Assembly: GCF_001618955.1 (NCBI RefSeq) | Contig: NZ_LVYV01000023.1 | Span: 469,645-533,644, forward strand | DNA length: 64,000 nucleotides | Source: Tardiphaga robiniae | GTDB lineage: Bacteria > Pseudomonadota > Alphaproteobacteria > Rhizobiales > Xanthobacteraceae | Direction: 5' to 3' | Shown: piece by piece, positions 32,796 to 41,299 of the stretch | How positions within the stretch are numbered: position 1 is the first letter of the stretch | How the letters are laid out: every line of letters begins with the position of its first letter | Notes under the pieces: model-generated | What the model saw: the letters and a program-made list of their open reading frames with translations, nothing else | What the model was told of the DNA's origin: nothing | The model's database searches: none | Position numbers and translations under genes: made by a program

Positions 32796-32944
32796 TGGGA
32801 CAATCCGTCGCGTGAAATAACTCGCCTACACGGATCAATACAATCTTTCCCCGGATGCGTCCAATTCCCAGCCCCAAACGCTGGACTAGTCTCCGGCCAT
32901 CGAACGCCACAAGGCGTCGGTGAAAAGAATTCGGGGAGGATAAC

Positions 32945-34171
32945 ATGGTGTCAGCAGTCAAGCGCCTTGCGGCGGGACTACTCGCAGTGGTCGGTGCGGC
33001 GTCCGTCGGGTGGGACGGTGCAGCGGAGGCCCAGACGTCGGTCAAGATCGGTTATGCCATCTCGCGCACCGGCCCCGCCGCCGGCGGCGCCGCGGTGACG
33101 ACGATTCCAAACTACGAGCTGTGGGTCAAAGAGGTGAACGCCGGCGGCGGGCTCAAGCTCGGCGACAAGCGCGTCCCAATCGAGGTCGTCCAGTATGACG
33201 ACCGGTCGAGCGCAGAAGAAGCCGCCAAGGCGCTGGAGCGGTTGATCACCCAGGACAAGGTCGATTTTATCCTGCCGCCCTGGGGTACTGGCCTGAATCT
33301 CGCGGTCGGCCCTATCCTCAACAAGGCCGGCTATCCGCATATTGCATCGACGGCCGTGACCGACCGTGCGCCAGAACTGGCGAAGCGCTGGCCCAACAGT
33401 TTCTGGCTGCTCGGCACCAGCGCCGATGCTGCCAAGACGCTGGTCGAGCTGCTGGTGAAGCTGCGCACCGAAGGCAAGATCGGCGATACCGTGGCAATGG
33501 CCAGCATCGCCGACGGCTTCGGCATCGATCTCTCTGGTGCCGCCAGGCCAGCTCTTACAGCCGCCAAGTTCAAGCTCGCCTATGACAAGACCTATCCGGT
33601 CGGCACGCAGGATCTCAGCCCGATCATCAACGAGGTGAAGGCGCTGAACCCCGACGTGTTCATCGCCTTCAGCTATCCGCCGGACACGATCGCGATCACT
33701 GAACAGTCACGCATCTCCGGTTTCAATCCGAAGATCTTCTACACCGGTGTCGGCACTGCATTCCCGCTGTTCAAGCAGAAATTCGGCGCCAACGCGGAAG
33801 GCGTGATGGGCATCGGCGGCTGGAACGGCGACAGCCCGGCCATCAAGGACTATCTGGCGCGCCACAAGGCGTCGGCAGCAAACGGTGCAGAGCCGGATCG
33901 CTGGGCCAGTGCGGTCACCTATGCCGGCCTGCAGATGCTGCAGCAGGCGATCGAACGCGTCGGCAAGGTCGATCGGGCCGCCGTCATCAACGACCTGCAG
34001 AGCGGCACGTTCGATACCGTGATCGGCAAGGTGAAGCTCGAGAACAACATGCCGACCAAATACTGGTGGGTCGGGCAGTGGCAGGACGGCGAGTTCTATG
34101 GCGTTGGCCCGTCGGGTAACGAGGGCGCGCGTGCGCCGGTCGTCCCGAAGCCGGCCTGGAAGGCGCAGTGA
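32945..34171 (+). CDS. HAAT-type ABC transporter substrate-binding protein (system 2)
   Basis: A 408-residue periplasmic binding protein with a Sec signal peptide of about 30 residues (VKRLAAGLLAVVGAASVGW, then AEAQ). The mature part starts VKIGYAISRTGPAAGGAAV. The type-I fold is seen throughout, for example VEVVQYDDRSSAEEAAKALE-like stretches after KRVPI. GGGGAGGATAAC before the ATG is a very good ribosome binding site. It heads a complete operon with LivHMGF-type genes. Its ligand is not predictable, though the aldehyde dehydrogenase at the operon end and the molybdenum hydroxylase beyond it suggest an aromatic or heterocyclic acid. Confidence 0.9.
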   Translation: MVSAVKRLAAGLLAVVGAASVGWDGAAEAQTSVKIGYAISRTGPAAGGAAVTTIPNYELWVKEVNAGGGLKLGDKRVPIEVVQYDDRSSAEEAAKALERLITQDKVDFILPPWGTGLNLAVGPILNKAGYPHIASTAVTDRAPELAKRWPNSFWLLGTSADAAKTLVELLVKLRTEGKIGDTVAMASIADGFGIDLSGAARPALTAAKFKLAYDKTYPVGTQDLSPIINEVKALNPDVFIAFSYPPDTIAITEQSRISGFNPKIFYTGVGTAFPLFKQKFGANAEGVMGIGGWNGDSPAIKDYLARHKASAANGAEPDRWASAVTYAGLQMLQQAIERVGKVDRAAVINDLQSGTFDTVIGKVKLENNMPTKYWWVGQWQDGEFYGVGPSGNEGARAPVVPKPAWKAQ

Positions 34172-34201
34172 TCGCGTCCCTCCCGTATCTGGTCTGACAG
34201 A

Positions 34202-35071
34202 ATGACAAACGCGGTTCTCACCGGCCTCGTGCTGGGCGGCATGTATGCGCTGATCGCCATGGGGCTGACCCTGCAATATGGCGTGGCGCGGATCATGAAC
34301 CTGTCCTATGGCGAGTTCCTGATCGGCGCGGCCTTTGCGTCCTATTGGCTGTTCACCGGCTGGGCACTCAATCCGCTCGCAGGACTGGCGTTTGTCATTC
34401 CGGTCAGTTTCGGCATCAGCTATCTCTTGTATCGCGTGTTGCTCACGCCGCTGGTGCGCCGCGCGCGCACCCGCGACGCCCTTGAGGTCGACAGCATTCT
34501 AGCCACCTTCGGCATGATGTTCATCGTGCAAGGCATCATGCTGACCATGTTTGGCGGCGCCTATTTCAGCTACTCGTTCCTCGCGGTGCCGGTGACGATC
34601 GTCGGCGAGGTGCTGGCGCTGAATCGCCTGATTGCATTCGGCCTCGCGGTCGTGGTCGGCCTTGCGCTCTATCTGACGCTGACCCGCACACGGATCGGGA
34701 CGTCCATCCGGGCAGTGGCTGTTGATCCCATCGCGGCGCAACTCGTTGCCATCGATGTCACCAGGACATCGGCGCTGGCCTTTGCGCTCGGCGGCGCGCT
34801 GGTGGCGTCCGCCGGCGTGCTGATCAGCATGTTCCTGACCTTCAGCGCCACCTCCGGCGTGGTGTTCACCATGAAGGCGCTGATCGTGGTCGTGATGGGT
34901 GGCGTCGGCAATTTGCTGGGCTGTCTCGTCGCCGGGCTGGCGCTGGGATTGAGCGAAGCGCTGGTGGCGACCTTCATTGATCCCGGCCTGACGCTGGCTG
35001 TTAACTTCGCGCTGTTCCTCGGCGTGCTGCTGGTGAAGCCGGCCGGCATTTTCGGGAGGGCGCAGCGATGA
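34202..35071 (+). CDS. HAAT ABC transporter permease, LivH-type (system 2)
   Basis: A 289-residue membrane permease. YGVARIMNLSYGEFLIGAAF is the LivH signature and VVVMGGVGNLLGCLVAGLAL the ATPase-contact loop. About eight hydrophobic segments are visible. It starts 30 bases after the binding-protein gene, and the livM-type gene starts by ATGA overlap at its end. Compared with system 1 the sequence is clearly divergent, so the two operons are not a recent duplication. Confidence 0.92.
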   Translation: MTNAVLTGLVLGGMYALIAMGLTLQYGVARIMNLSYGEFLIGAAFASYWLFTGWALNPLAGLAFVIPVSFGISYLLYRVLLTPLVRRARTRDALEVDSILATFGMMFIVQGIMLTMFGGAYFSYSFLAVPVTIVGEVLALNRLIAFGLAVVVGLALYLTLTRTRIGTSIRAVAVDPIAAQLVAIDVTRTSALAFALGGALVASAGVLISMFLTFSATSGVVFTMKALIVVVMGGVGNLLGCLVAGLALGLSEALVATFIDPGLTLAVNFALFLGVLLVKPAGIFGRAQR

Positions 35072-36015
35072 GCAGTACCCAAATAACCACCGGTGCGATC
35101 TGTCTCGCAGCCGTGGTTGCGCTCGCATTCGCCCCGATGATTGTCGATGCCTATCACCTCGCGCTCGCGATCAGTCTCTTGCAATTCACGGTGCTGGCGA
35201 CGGCATGGGGCATGTTCTCTGGCCCGACGCGCTATGTGTCGCTGGCGACCACAGCCTTCTTCGGTGTCGGCGCATACACCGTCGCCGTTCTGGGCGAGCA
35301 ATTGCCGTGGTCGCTGGTGCTGCTGATCGCGGCTGCGATCGGCGCGGTCATGGCCGTCATCGTCGGCCTGTCGACGCTGCGGCTGAGCGGCGTGCATTTC
35401 GTCATCTTCACCTTTGGCCTCGCTGAACTCGTGCGCCAGATCGTCGTCTGGTACGAGGTCAACATGACGCGTGTGCTCGGCCGTTATGTCTTTGTCGATA
35501 TCACCCAGAACGACATCTACTGGCAGTTGCTCACGCTCGCCGTCATCGTGTTCGGTACCGGCTGGCTGATCGCCCGCTCGCGCTTCGGCTTCGCACTGCG
35601 CATCATCGGCGAAGACGAGACTGTGGCGCGGCATTGCGGCATCAACGTCACCATCGCCAAGGTCGCGCTGTTCACTATCACGGCCACCTTCATGACGCTG
35701 GTCGGCGCGATCATGGCGCCGCGCTTCACCTATATCGAGCCATCGATCGCCTTCAACGCCACCATCTCTTTCGAAGTGGTAATCATGGCACTGCTCGGCG
35801 GCGCGCATCGGTTATGGGGGCCAGCGCTCGGCGCCATTCCGCTGACGCTGCTGTTCGACTTTCTGTCCGCGCGCTTTCCCAGCACATCGACGCTCATTAT
35901 GGGCGTGGTGTTTCTGCTCATCGTCTACGCGCTGCCGTCAGGTGTGGTCGGCCTCTGGGAGAAGTTGAAAGCCTGGCGACCCACGGCCTCGAAGATGCGG
36001 GGAGCGCAGGCATGA
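35068..36015 (+). CDS. HAAT ABC transporter permease, LivM-type (system 2)
   Basis: A 315-residue permease with nine to ten hydrophobic segments. ATAWGMFSGPTRYVSLATTAFFGVGAYT carries the conserved LivM region, here with GPTRYVSLATTAFFG where GYxGxxSLGxAAFFG is usual. MALLGGAHRLWGPALGAIPL is the coupling loop. The start overlaps the livH-type stop by four bases, and the stop overlaps the ATPase start. It forms the channel with the LivH-type subunit. Confidence 0.91.
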   Translation: MSSTQITTGAICLAAVVALAFAPMIVDAYHLALAISLLQFTVLATAWGMFSGPTRYVSLATTAFFGVGAYTVAVLGEQLPWSLVLLIAAAIGAVMAVIVGLSTLRLSGVHFVIFTFGLAELVRQIVVWYEVNMTRVLGRYVFVDITQNDIYWQLLTLAVIVFGTGWLIARSRFGFALRIIGEDETVARHCGINVTIAKVALFTITATFMTLVGAIMAPRFTYIEPSIAFNATISFEVVIMALLGGAHRLWGPALGAIPLTLLFDFLSARFPSTSTLIMGVVFLLIVYALPSGVVGLWEKLKAWRPTASKMRGAQA

Positions 36016-36755
36016 CCGCCAGTGCAATGCCGGTGCTCCGCATCGAAGGTCTGACCCGTGCCTTTGGCGGTCTCATCGCGGTCAACGGCATTGACCTCAC
36101 GGTTCATGCTGGCGAGATCGTCGGGCTGCTTGGCCCCAACGGCTCCGGCAAGACCACGGCGCTCAACCTGATATCCGGCGTGCTGTCGCCGAATGCCGGC
36201 GTAATTGCCTTCGCCGGCCACGATATCGCGGGCTGGCCGACCCATCGCATCGCGCGACTCGGTCTCGCGCGCACGTTCCAACTGGTGCGCGTGCTCGACG
36301 GCATGACCTGCGGGCAGAATGTGGAGGCCGGGCTGGCCTTTCATCATGCGCCGCTTGCACGCGACGCGATGGCGGCCGCTGCGGCCGGCCTGCTCGCGCG
36401 GGTCGGTCTCGCCGGATTTGGTGGACGGCCCGCATCGGAGCTCACTTATATCGACCGCAAGCGACTCGAACTGGCACGCGCGCTGGCGCTGCAGCCGCGC
36501 CTGCTGCTGCTCGACGAATGGCTCGCCGGTCTGAACCCGTCCGAGTTGCTGATCGGGATCGAGCTGATCCGATCGCTCAAACAGGAGGGGCTGTCGATCC
36601 TGCTGGTCGAGCACGTGATGGATGCGATCCGTTCGCTCTGCGATCGTTGCGTGGTGATGAGCAGTGGCCGCAAGATTGCAGAAGGGCCTGTAGCTGCTGT
36701 GCTGAGCGACCCCGCGGTGATCGAAGCCTATCTGGGAGTCCCGGCGGATGCTTGA
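36012..36755 (+). CDS. HAAT ABC transporter ATPase, LivG-type (system 2)
   Basis: A 247-residue ABC ATPase. Walker A is LLGPNGSGKTTALNLISG and the LivG segment ARTFQLVRVLDGMTCGQN. Instead of LSGGQ it has the degenerate ELTYIDRKRLELARALALQ. Walker B reads LLLLDEWLAGLNPSEL, with Trp in place of the usual Pro after DE. The ATG at 36012 overlaps the livM-type stop (ATGA); an open frame upstream to 35634 is a shadow. It overlaps the LivF-type gene by eight bases. Confidence 0.91.
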   Translation: MTASAMPVLRIEGLTRAFGGLIAVNGIDLTVHAGEIVGLLGPNGSGKTTALNLISGVLSPNAGVIAFAGHDIAGWPTHRIARLGLARTFQLVRVLDGMTCGQNVEAGLAFHHAPLARDAMAAAAAGLLARVGLAGFGGRPASELTYIDRKRLELARALALQPRLLLLDEWLAGLNPSELLIGIELIRSLKQEGLSILLVEHVMDAIRSLCDRCVVMSSGRKIAEGPVAAVLSDPAVIEAYLGVPADA

Positions 36756-37470
36756 GGTCTCCAACATCAGCGTCACCTATGGCCAGCATCACGCGCTGAG
36801 TGATGCGGCGCTCCATGTCGAGCGCGGCGAGATCATTGTCATTCTCGGCGCCAATGGCGCCGGCAAGTCATCGTTGCTCAAAGCCATTGCCGGTTTGCTG
36901 CCGTCACCAGCCAAGATCGTCAAACTCGCCGGTCGTGATCTGTCCCGTTTGCCGCCTCATGAGATCGTGGAAGCCGGGCTCGCGCTGGTGCCGGAAGGCC
37001 GCGGCGTGTTCGGCGAATTGACTGTGGCCGAAAACCTGTTGCTCGGCGCTAATCCGAAACGCGCACGGGCCGTTGAGGCCGAACAGCGTGCCAAGGTGAT
37101 GACGCTGTTTCCTCGGCTCGGCGAACGCTTGGCACAGACCGTGCGTACCATGAGCGGCGGCGAGCAGCAGATGGTGGCAATCGGCCGCGCGCTAATGTCG
37201 AACCCGGAAATTCTTCTGCTCGACGAGCCATCGCTCGGCCTGTCGCCACTGCTGGTGCGCGAATTGTTCGCCGCCTTGCGCAAGGTGCGTGAGACCGGCG
37301 TCGGCCTGCTGCTGGTCGAGCAGAATGCCCGCGAGAGTCTGGCTATCGCCGATCGCGGCTATCTGATCGAGAACGGCAAGATCACCGGCAGCGGCACCGC
37401 GGCAGCCCTTCAATCCGACGACGCCGTGCGCCGCGCCTATCTCGGCGGTCTCGCCAGCGGCGCGGCCTGA
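36748..37470 (+). CDS. HAAT ABC transporter ATPase, LivF-type (system 2)
   Basis: A 240-residue ABC ATPase. Walker A is ILGANGAGKSSLLKAIAG, the segment ALVPEGRGVFGELTVAENLL follows, the signature is MSGGEQQMVAIGRALMS and Walker B ILLLDEPSLGLSPLLV. It starts eight bases inside the LivG-type gene (ATGCTTGA) and ends 34 bases before the aldehyde dehydrogenase gene, which is probably part of the same transcript. Confidence 0.92.
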   Translation: MLEVSNISVTYGQHHALSDAALHVERGEIIVILGANGAGKSSLLKAIAGLLPSPAKIVKLAGRDLSRLPPHEIVEAGLALVPEGRGVFGELTVAENLLLGANPKRARAVEAEQRAKVMTLFPRLGERLAQTVRTMSGGEQQMVAIGRALMSNPEILLLDEPSLGLSPLLVRELFAALRKVRETGVGLLLVEQNARESLAIADRGYLIENGKITGSGTAAALQSDDAVRRAYLGGLASGAA

Positions 37471-37504
37471 GCGTTCCAAGAAGCATTCAACGGAGGATAT
37501 CGCC

Positions 37505-38956
37505 ATGAACCAGATCAATCTGCTGCTCGAGAACCAGGATGTGCAGGCCATCGACGGCGCGACATTCGATCGCCTCAACCCGATGACCGGCGACATCGCG
37601 TCGCGCGCCGCTGCCGCGCAGATCGCCGATGCCAAGCGCGCTGCCGATGCAGCCGCCGCTGCCTTCCCTGCGTGGTCGGCGACCGGCCCGGGTGCGCGCC
37701 GCGCCGTCCTGCTGAAGGCCGCAGATATTCTCGCCAGCAAGGCGCCCGACTTCATCGCACTGATGGCATCTGAAACCGGCGCCACTGCCGGCTGGGCCGG
37801 CTTCAATGTTCATCTCGCCTCCAACATGCTGCGTGAGGCGGCGGCGATGACGACGCAGATTTCCGGCGAGGTGATCCCGTCGGACAAGCCCGGCTGCATC
37901 TCGATGGCGATCCGCCAGCCCGCGGGCGTGGTGCTCAGCATCGCGCCGTGGAATGCGCCGGTCATCCTTGGCGTACGTGCGGTCGCGCTGCCGCTGGCCT
38001 GCGGCAATACGGTAATCCTGAAGGCATCGGAAATCTGCCCAGGCACACATCGGTTGATCGGCGAGTGCCTGCGCGAGGCCGGTCTACCGCCGGGCGTACT
38101 TAATGTGATCACCAACGCGCCGGAAGATGCGCCCGCGCTGATCGATGCACTGATCTCGCATCCCGCCGTGCGCCGGATCAACTTTACCGGTTCGACCCGC
38201 GTCGGCCGGATCATCGCAGAGACCGCCGCCAAATATCTTAAGCCGGTGCTGCTCGAACTCGGCGGCAAGGCGCCGCTGGTGGTGCTCGACGATGCGGATC
38301 TTGATGCAGCAGTGGCGGCCGCGGCCTTTGGAGCATTCATGAACCAGGGGCAGATCTGCATGTCTACCGAACGCCTTGTGGTCGATCAGAGGGTCGCTGA
38401 TGGTTTCGTGGCCAAGCTCGCCGCCAAGGCCGGCAGTCTTGTCGCTGGCGATCCGCGCAAGGGCGATACGCCGCTCGGTTCACTGATTGGCAAGGATGCT
38501 GCGGATCGCATGCAGGCGCTGATCAAGGACGCTGTGGGTAAGGGCGCCCGCGTTGTAGCGGGCGGCAGCGTCGAGGGCACGCTGATGTCTGCGACAGTGC
38601 TTGATCACGTTACCTCGACGATGCGGATCTACAATGAGGAGTCATTCGGGCCGATCGTGAGTGTCGTGCGCGTCGATGGCGTGGACGAAGCCGTGCGCGT
38701 TGCCAACGATACCGAATACGGACTATCGGCAGCGGTGTTCGGCCGCGATATCGCCCGCGCGCTGGATATCGCCAAGCGGATCGAGTCTGGAATCTGTCAC
38801 ATTAACGGCGCGACCGTGCATGACGAGGCGCAGATGCCGTTCGGCGGGGTGAAGGCGTCGGGCTACGGTCGGTTCGGCGGCAAGGCCGGCATTGCCGAAT
38901 TCACTGAACTGCGCTGGATCACCATCGAGACCGGCCCGCAGCACTATCCGATCTGA
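37505..38956 (+). CDS. NAD(P)-dependent aldehyde dehydrogenase, aromatic-aldehyde type
   Basis: A 483-residue aldehyde dehydrogenase. The NAD-binding GFTGST-type motif is RINFTGSTRVGRIIAE. The general-base glutamate is in LLELGGKAP (about residue 251) and the catalytic cysteine in NQGQICMSTER (about 285). AIRQPAGVVLSIAPWNAPVI and the late MPFGGVKASGYGRFGG resemble salicylaldehyde/vanillin dehydrogenases (NahF/Vdh group). GGAGG precedes the ATG. It would oxidise an aldehyde produced from the imported compound. It sits at the end of the system 2 operon and converges with an iclR gene. Confidence 0.9.
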   Translation: MNQINLLLENQDVQAIDGATFDRLNPMTGDIASRAAAAQIADAKRAADAAAAAFPAWSATGPGARRAVLLKAADILASKAPDFIALMASETGATAGWAGFNVHLASNMLREAAAMTTQISGEVIPSDKPGCISMAIRQPAGVVLSIAPWNAPVILGVRAVALPLACGNTVILKASEICPGTHRLIGECLREAGLPPGVLNVITNAPEDAPALIDALISHPAVRRINFTGSTRVGRIIAETAAKYLKPVLLELGGKAPLVVLDDADLDAAVAAAAFGAFMNQGQICMSTERLVVDQRVADGFVAKLAAKAGSLVAGDPRKGDTPLGSLIGKDAADRMQALIKDAVGKGARVVAGGSVEGTLMSATVLDHVTSTMRIYNEESFGPIVSVVRVDGVDEAVRVANDTEYGLSAAVFGRDIARALDIAKRIESGICHINGATVHDEAQMPFGGVKASGYGRFGGKAGIAEFTELRWITIETGPQHYPI

Positions 38957-38969
38957 TCGTGTCCGTTAC

Positions 38970-38998
38970 ATGCGGCCGTTAGAGGCTGACGGCCGCAT
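38970..38998. terminator. Perfect hairpin between convergent genes
   Basis: ATGCGGCCGT and ACGGCCGCAT form a perfect 10-pair stem with a 9-base loop. It lies just after the aldehyde dehydrogenase stop and across the last codons of the convergent iclR gene. There is no strong T tract on either side, so its role as a two-way terminator is likely but not certain. Confidence 0.5.
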
Positions 38999-39797
38999 AA
39001 GCTTTGCTGATATCCGTGGCCGCATGCTGCAGATGTTCACGCAGCTTGATCTGACTGGCTTTCGGCGTGCGGAATGCCGGTGTCACGAAAGAGATCGCGG
39101 CGATCACGCCATTGGAATCGCGGATGGGAACGGAGACGGCATAGACATGCGGTGTGATTTCCGCGCGCGACTCCGACCATCCCTGCTCGCGGATCATGGC
39201 GAGTTCGCGTACCAGCAGCCTGCGATGTGGTGCGAAGCCGGGATCGCGCCGAACGGCGTCGTCGAGGATTGTCTCGCATTCAGCTTCGGGCATATGCGCG
39301 AGCAGCATTTTCGGTCCGGCGCCGCGGTGCAACGGCAAGGCCGTTCCGACCTCGAAGGTCAGGCGAATGCGTGACGACGATTCGGCGCGCTCGATACATA
39401 CGGCGCGATCGGCCGAGCGGCGCAGCAGGATGATGGTTTCTCCGACCTCCTGAGAAACGCGCTTCATGAAGGGGCGAGCAATGGAGGCGAGATCGGTGCC
39501 GGCTCGGGCCGCCTGAGCCAGGCCGATGACGCGTGGCGCGAGCACGAACGAGCCGCGGCCGTCTTCGTCGATGAGGTCGGCTTCGCGCAAGATGCCAATG
39601 TACCGATAGGTCGACGACAGTGGCACCCCGATCTGTTCAGACAGGCTTTCTGCGGAATGCCGCGGGCGATCGGTGGAGAAGGCCAGCAAGGCGCGAAGTA
39701 TCTTTCGCGAACTGCCATCCGCAGCAGCAGGACGGTCCGTCTGGTCGACGCGTTTCGACGCAGTTGCGGCTCTCTTGATGGCCAACGGAACCTCCAT
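38979..39797 (-). CDS. IclR-family transcriptional regulator
   Basis: A 272-residue IclR regulator. The winged helix is at about 30-90 (SAESLSEQIGVPLSSTYRYI). The effector-binding domain is at about 100-270, including RLTFEVGTALPLHRGAGPKM, typical of IclR proteins, and VSVPIRDSNGVIAAISF. It lies head-to-head with the molybdenum hydroxylase operon, 129 bases away, and is the likely regulator of that operon. A perfect TTCTCA-N5-TGAGAA palindrome lies in the shared region. It is distinct from the PcaR-type IclR at 9308. Confidence 0.9.
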   Translation of the reverse strand: MEVPLAIKRAATASKRVDQTDRPAAADGSSRKILRALLAFSTDRPRHSAESLSEQIGVPLSSTYRYIGILREADLIDEDGRGSFVLAPRVIGLAQAARAGTDLASIARPFMKRVSQEVGETIILLRRSADRAVCIERAESSSRIRLTFEVGTALPLHRGAGPKMLLAHMPEAECETILDDAVRRDPGFAPHRRLLVRELAMIREQGWSESRAEITPHVYAVSVPIRDSNGVIAAISFVTPAFRTPKASQIKLREHLQHAATDISKAYAAVSL

Positions 39798-39894
39798 TCG
39801 GTAATGCTTGCCAATGGAAACGGCAGCATGTGGATATCATTTGCGCACCAACAAATATTGCCGTGCGCGTGCCTTCTTATAAGATAAGATAGTG

Positions 39895-39911
39895 TTCTCA
39901 GCAATTGAGAA
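39895..39911. promoter_or_regulatory. Inverted repeat TTCTCA-N5-TGAGAA upstream of the hydroxylase operon
   Basis: A perfect palindrome with 6-base arms that ends 15 bases before the ATG at 39927 and lies in the iclR/hydroxylase divergent region. Its right arm overlaps the purine-rich GAGAAG that could be the ribosome binding site. It is a good candidate operator for the adjacent IclR protein. Confidence 0.5.
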
Positions 39912-39926
39912 GTAGCAAATCAGCCG

Positions 39927-40805
39927 ATGAAGCTTCCGCCGCTGGACTATATTTGCCCTGCTACGCTGACCGAGGCGATTGCCGCGCTCGCGGCTTATGG
40001 CGGCAATGCCAAGGTGATCGCGGGTGGGCAGAGTCTGGTGCCGATGCTCGCATTCCGGCTGGCGGCACCAAGTGTGCTGGTCGATATCGGGCGGCTGCCA
40101 GATCTCAAAAACATCAGTATTTCCGCTGACGGCATCGACTTTGGCGCCCTCGTGACCTGGCGGGATATCGAGCGCGATGCGCGGCTCGCACAGGCGCATC
40201 CGCTACTGGCGGCGGCCATCGCCCATGTCGCGCATTACCAGATCCGTAACCGCGGTACCGTCGGTGGCAGTATGGCCCATGCCGATCCGGCCGCCGAAAT
40301 GCCGGGTATTGCGGTGACCTGCGACGCGATGCTGACGATCGTCGGACCGACCGGGACACGCATCGTGCGCGCAAACGAGTTCATCACTGGCGGCCTCAGC
40401 ACGGTTCTGGGGGCCGACGAAATCTTGACCAGCATACGCTTGCCGCTCTGGAAGAAGGCGCGGCGCTGGGCCTTCGAGGAATTCGCACGCCGCCGCGGAG
40501 ATTTTGCGCTGGCGGGTGTTGCCGCATTCTACGACATCGACGCGCAGGGCCTGGCGTATAATGCGCATATCGGGCTGATCGGCGTTGCCGATCGTCCGAT
40601 GCGGCTGCCCGGTGTCGAGGCCATCCTCGATGGCCGCCGGATCGATGCCGACGTGATTTTACAGGCCGCGGCTGTGGCGCGGGACGCGGTCGATCCCGCC
40701 GATGATATCCACGCGGAAGCCGCCTATCGGCGCGATCTTCTCGGCGTGTTGCTGGAGCGGGCGCTGGCGCGTGCGGCCGACATTGTCTTGCCGGAGGCTG
40801 CATGA
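39927..40805 (+). CDS. Molybdenum hydroxylase FAD subunit (CoxM/CutM type)
   Basis: A 292-residue FAD-binding subunit of a xanthine-dehydrogenase-family enzyme. The FAD contacts are IAGGQSLVPMLAFRLA near residues 32-47 and IRNRGTVGGSMAHADPAAEM near 105-125. The C-terminal CO-dehydrogenase-flavoprotein domain follows. It passes electrons from the 2Fe-2S clusters of the next gene product to an acceptor. The ATG at 39927 begins MKLPPLDYICPATLTEAI, the typical start. The stop overlaps the small-subunit start by four bases. Confidence 0.93.
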   Translation: MKLPPLDYICPATLTEAIAALAAYGGNAKVIAGGQSLVPMLAFRLAAPSVLVDIGRLPDLKNISISADGIDFGALVTWRDIERDARLAQAHPLLAAAIAHVAHYQIRNRGTVGGSMAHADPAAEMPGIAVTCDAMLTIVGPTGTRIVRANEFITGGLSTVLGADEILTSIRLPLWKKARRWAFEEFARRRGDFALAGVAAFYDIDAQGLAYNAHIGLIGVADRPMRLPGVEAILDGRRIDADVILQAAAVARDAVDPADDIHAEAAYRRDLLGVLLERALARAADIVLPEAA

Positions 40806-41299
40806 TATCGGCGCGCGCCCTCCGTTTGACCGTCAACGGCACGCAAACGACCGTCACGGTCGAACCTCGCACCACGCTGGCGGATGCGCTGCGCAACGAA
40901 CTCCGCCTGACCGGGACACATCTTGGCTGCGAGCACGGCGTCTGCGGTGCCTGCACGGTGATCGTCGATGGCGCCGCTATGCGCGGCTGCCTGATGCTGG
41001 CGGCACAGGCGGAAGGACGCGAGGTGACGACCGTCGAGGGTCTTGGCAGCGCCGCGCATCTCAGTGCGTTGCAGCTTGCGTTCCGCAAGCATCACGCTTT
41101 GCAGTGTGGCTTCTGCACGGCCGGTATTCTCACGACGGCGCATGCATTGCTGACCGACGAGCCGCATGCGGGCGAGGACCGCATCCGCGAGGTGATTTCT
41201 GGAAACCTATGTCGCTGCACCGGTTATCTGCCGATCATCGCGGCGATCATGGAAGCCCGCATTGCCTATAGCGACGTGCAATGCGAGGCGGCGCAATGA
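40802..41299 (+). CDS. Molybdenum hydroxylase 2Fe-2S subunit (CoxS/CutS type)
   Basis: A 165-residue protein with two [2Fe-2S] domains. The plant-ferredoxin-like cluster ligands are in LGCEHGVCGACTVIVDG, with a fourth Cys in RGC. The alpha-helical cluster ligands are in QCGFCTAGILTTAHALL and SGNLCRCTGY. It links the molybdenum site of the large subunit to the FAD subunit. It overlaps the FAD-subunit gene by four bases and the large-subunit gene by four bases (ATGA). Confidence 0.95.
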   Translation: MISARALRLTVNGTQTTVTVEPRTTLADALRNELRLTGTHLGCEHGVCGACTVIVDGAAMRGCLMLAAQAEGREVTTVEGLGSAAHLSALQLAFRKHHALQCGFCTAGILTTAHALLTDEPHAGEDRIREVISGNLCRCTGYLPIIAAIMEARIAYSDVQCEAAQ

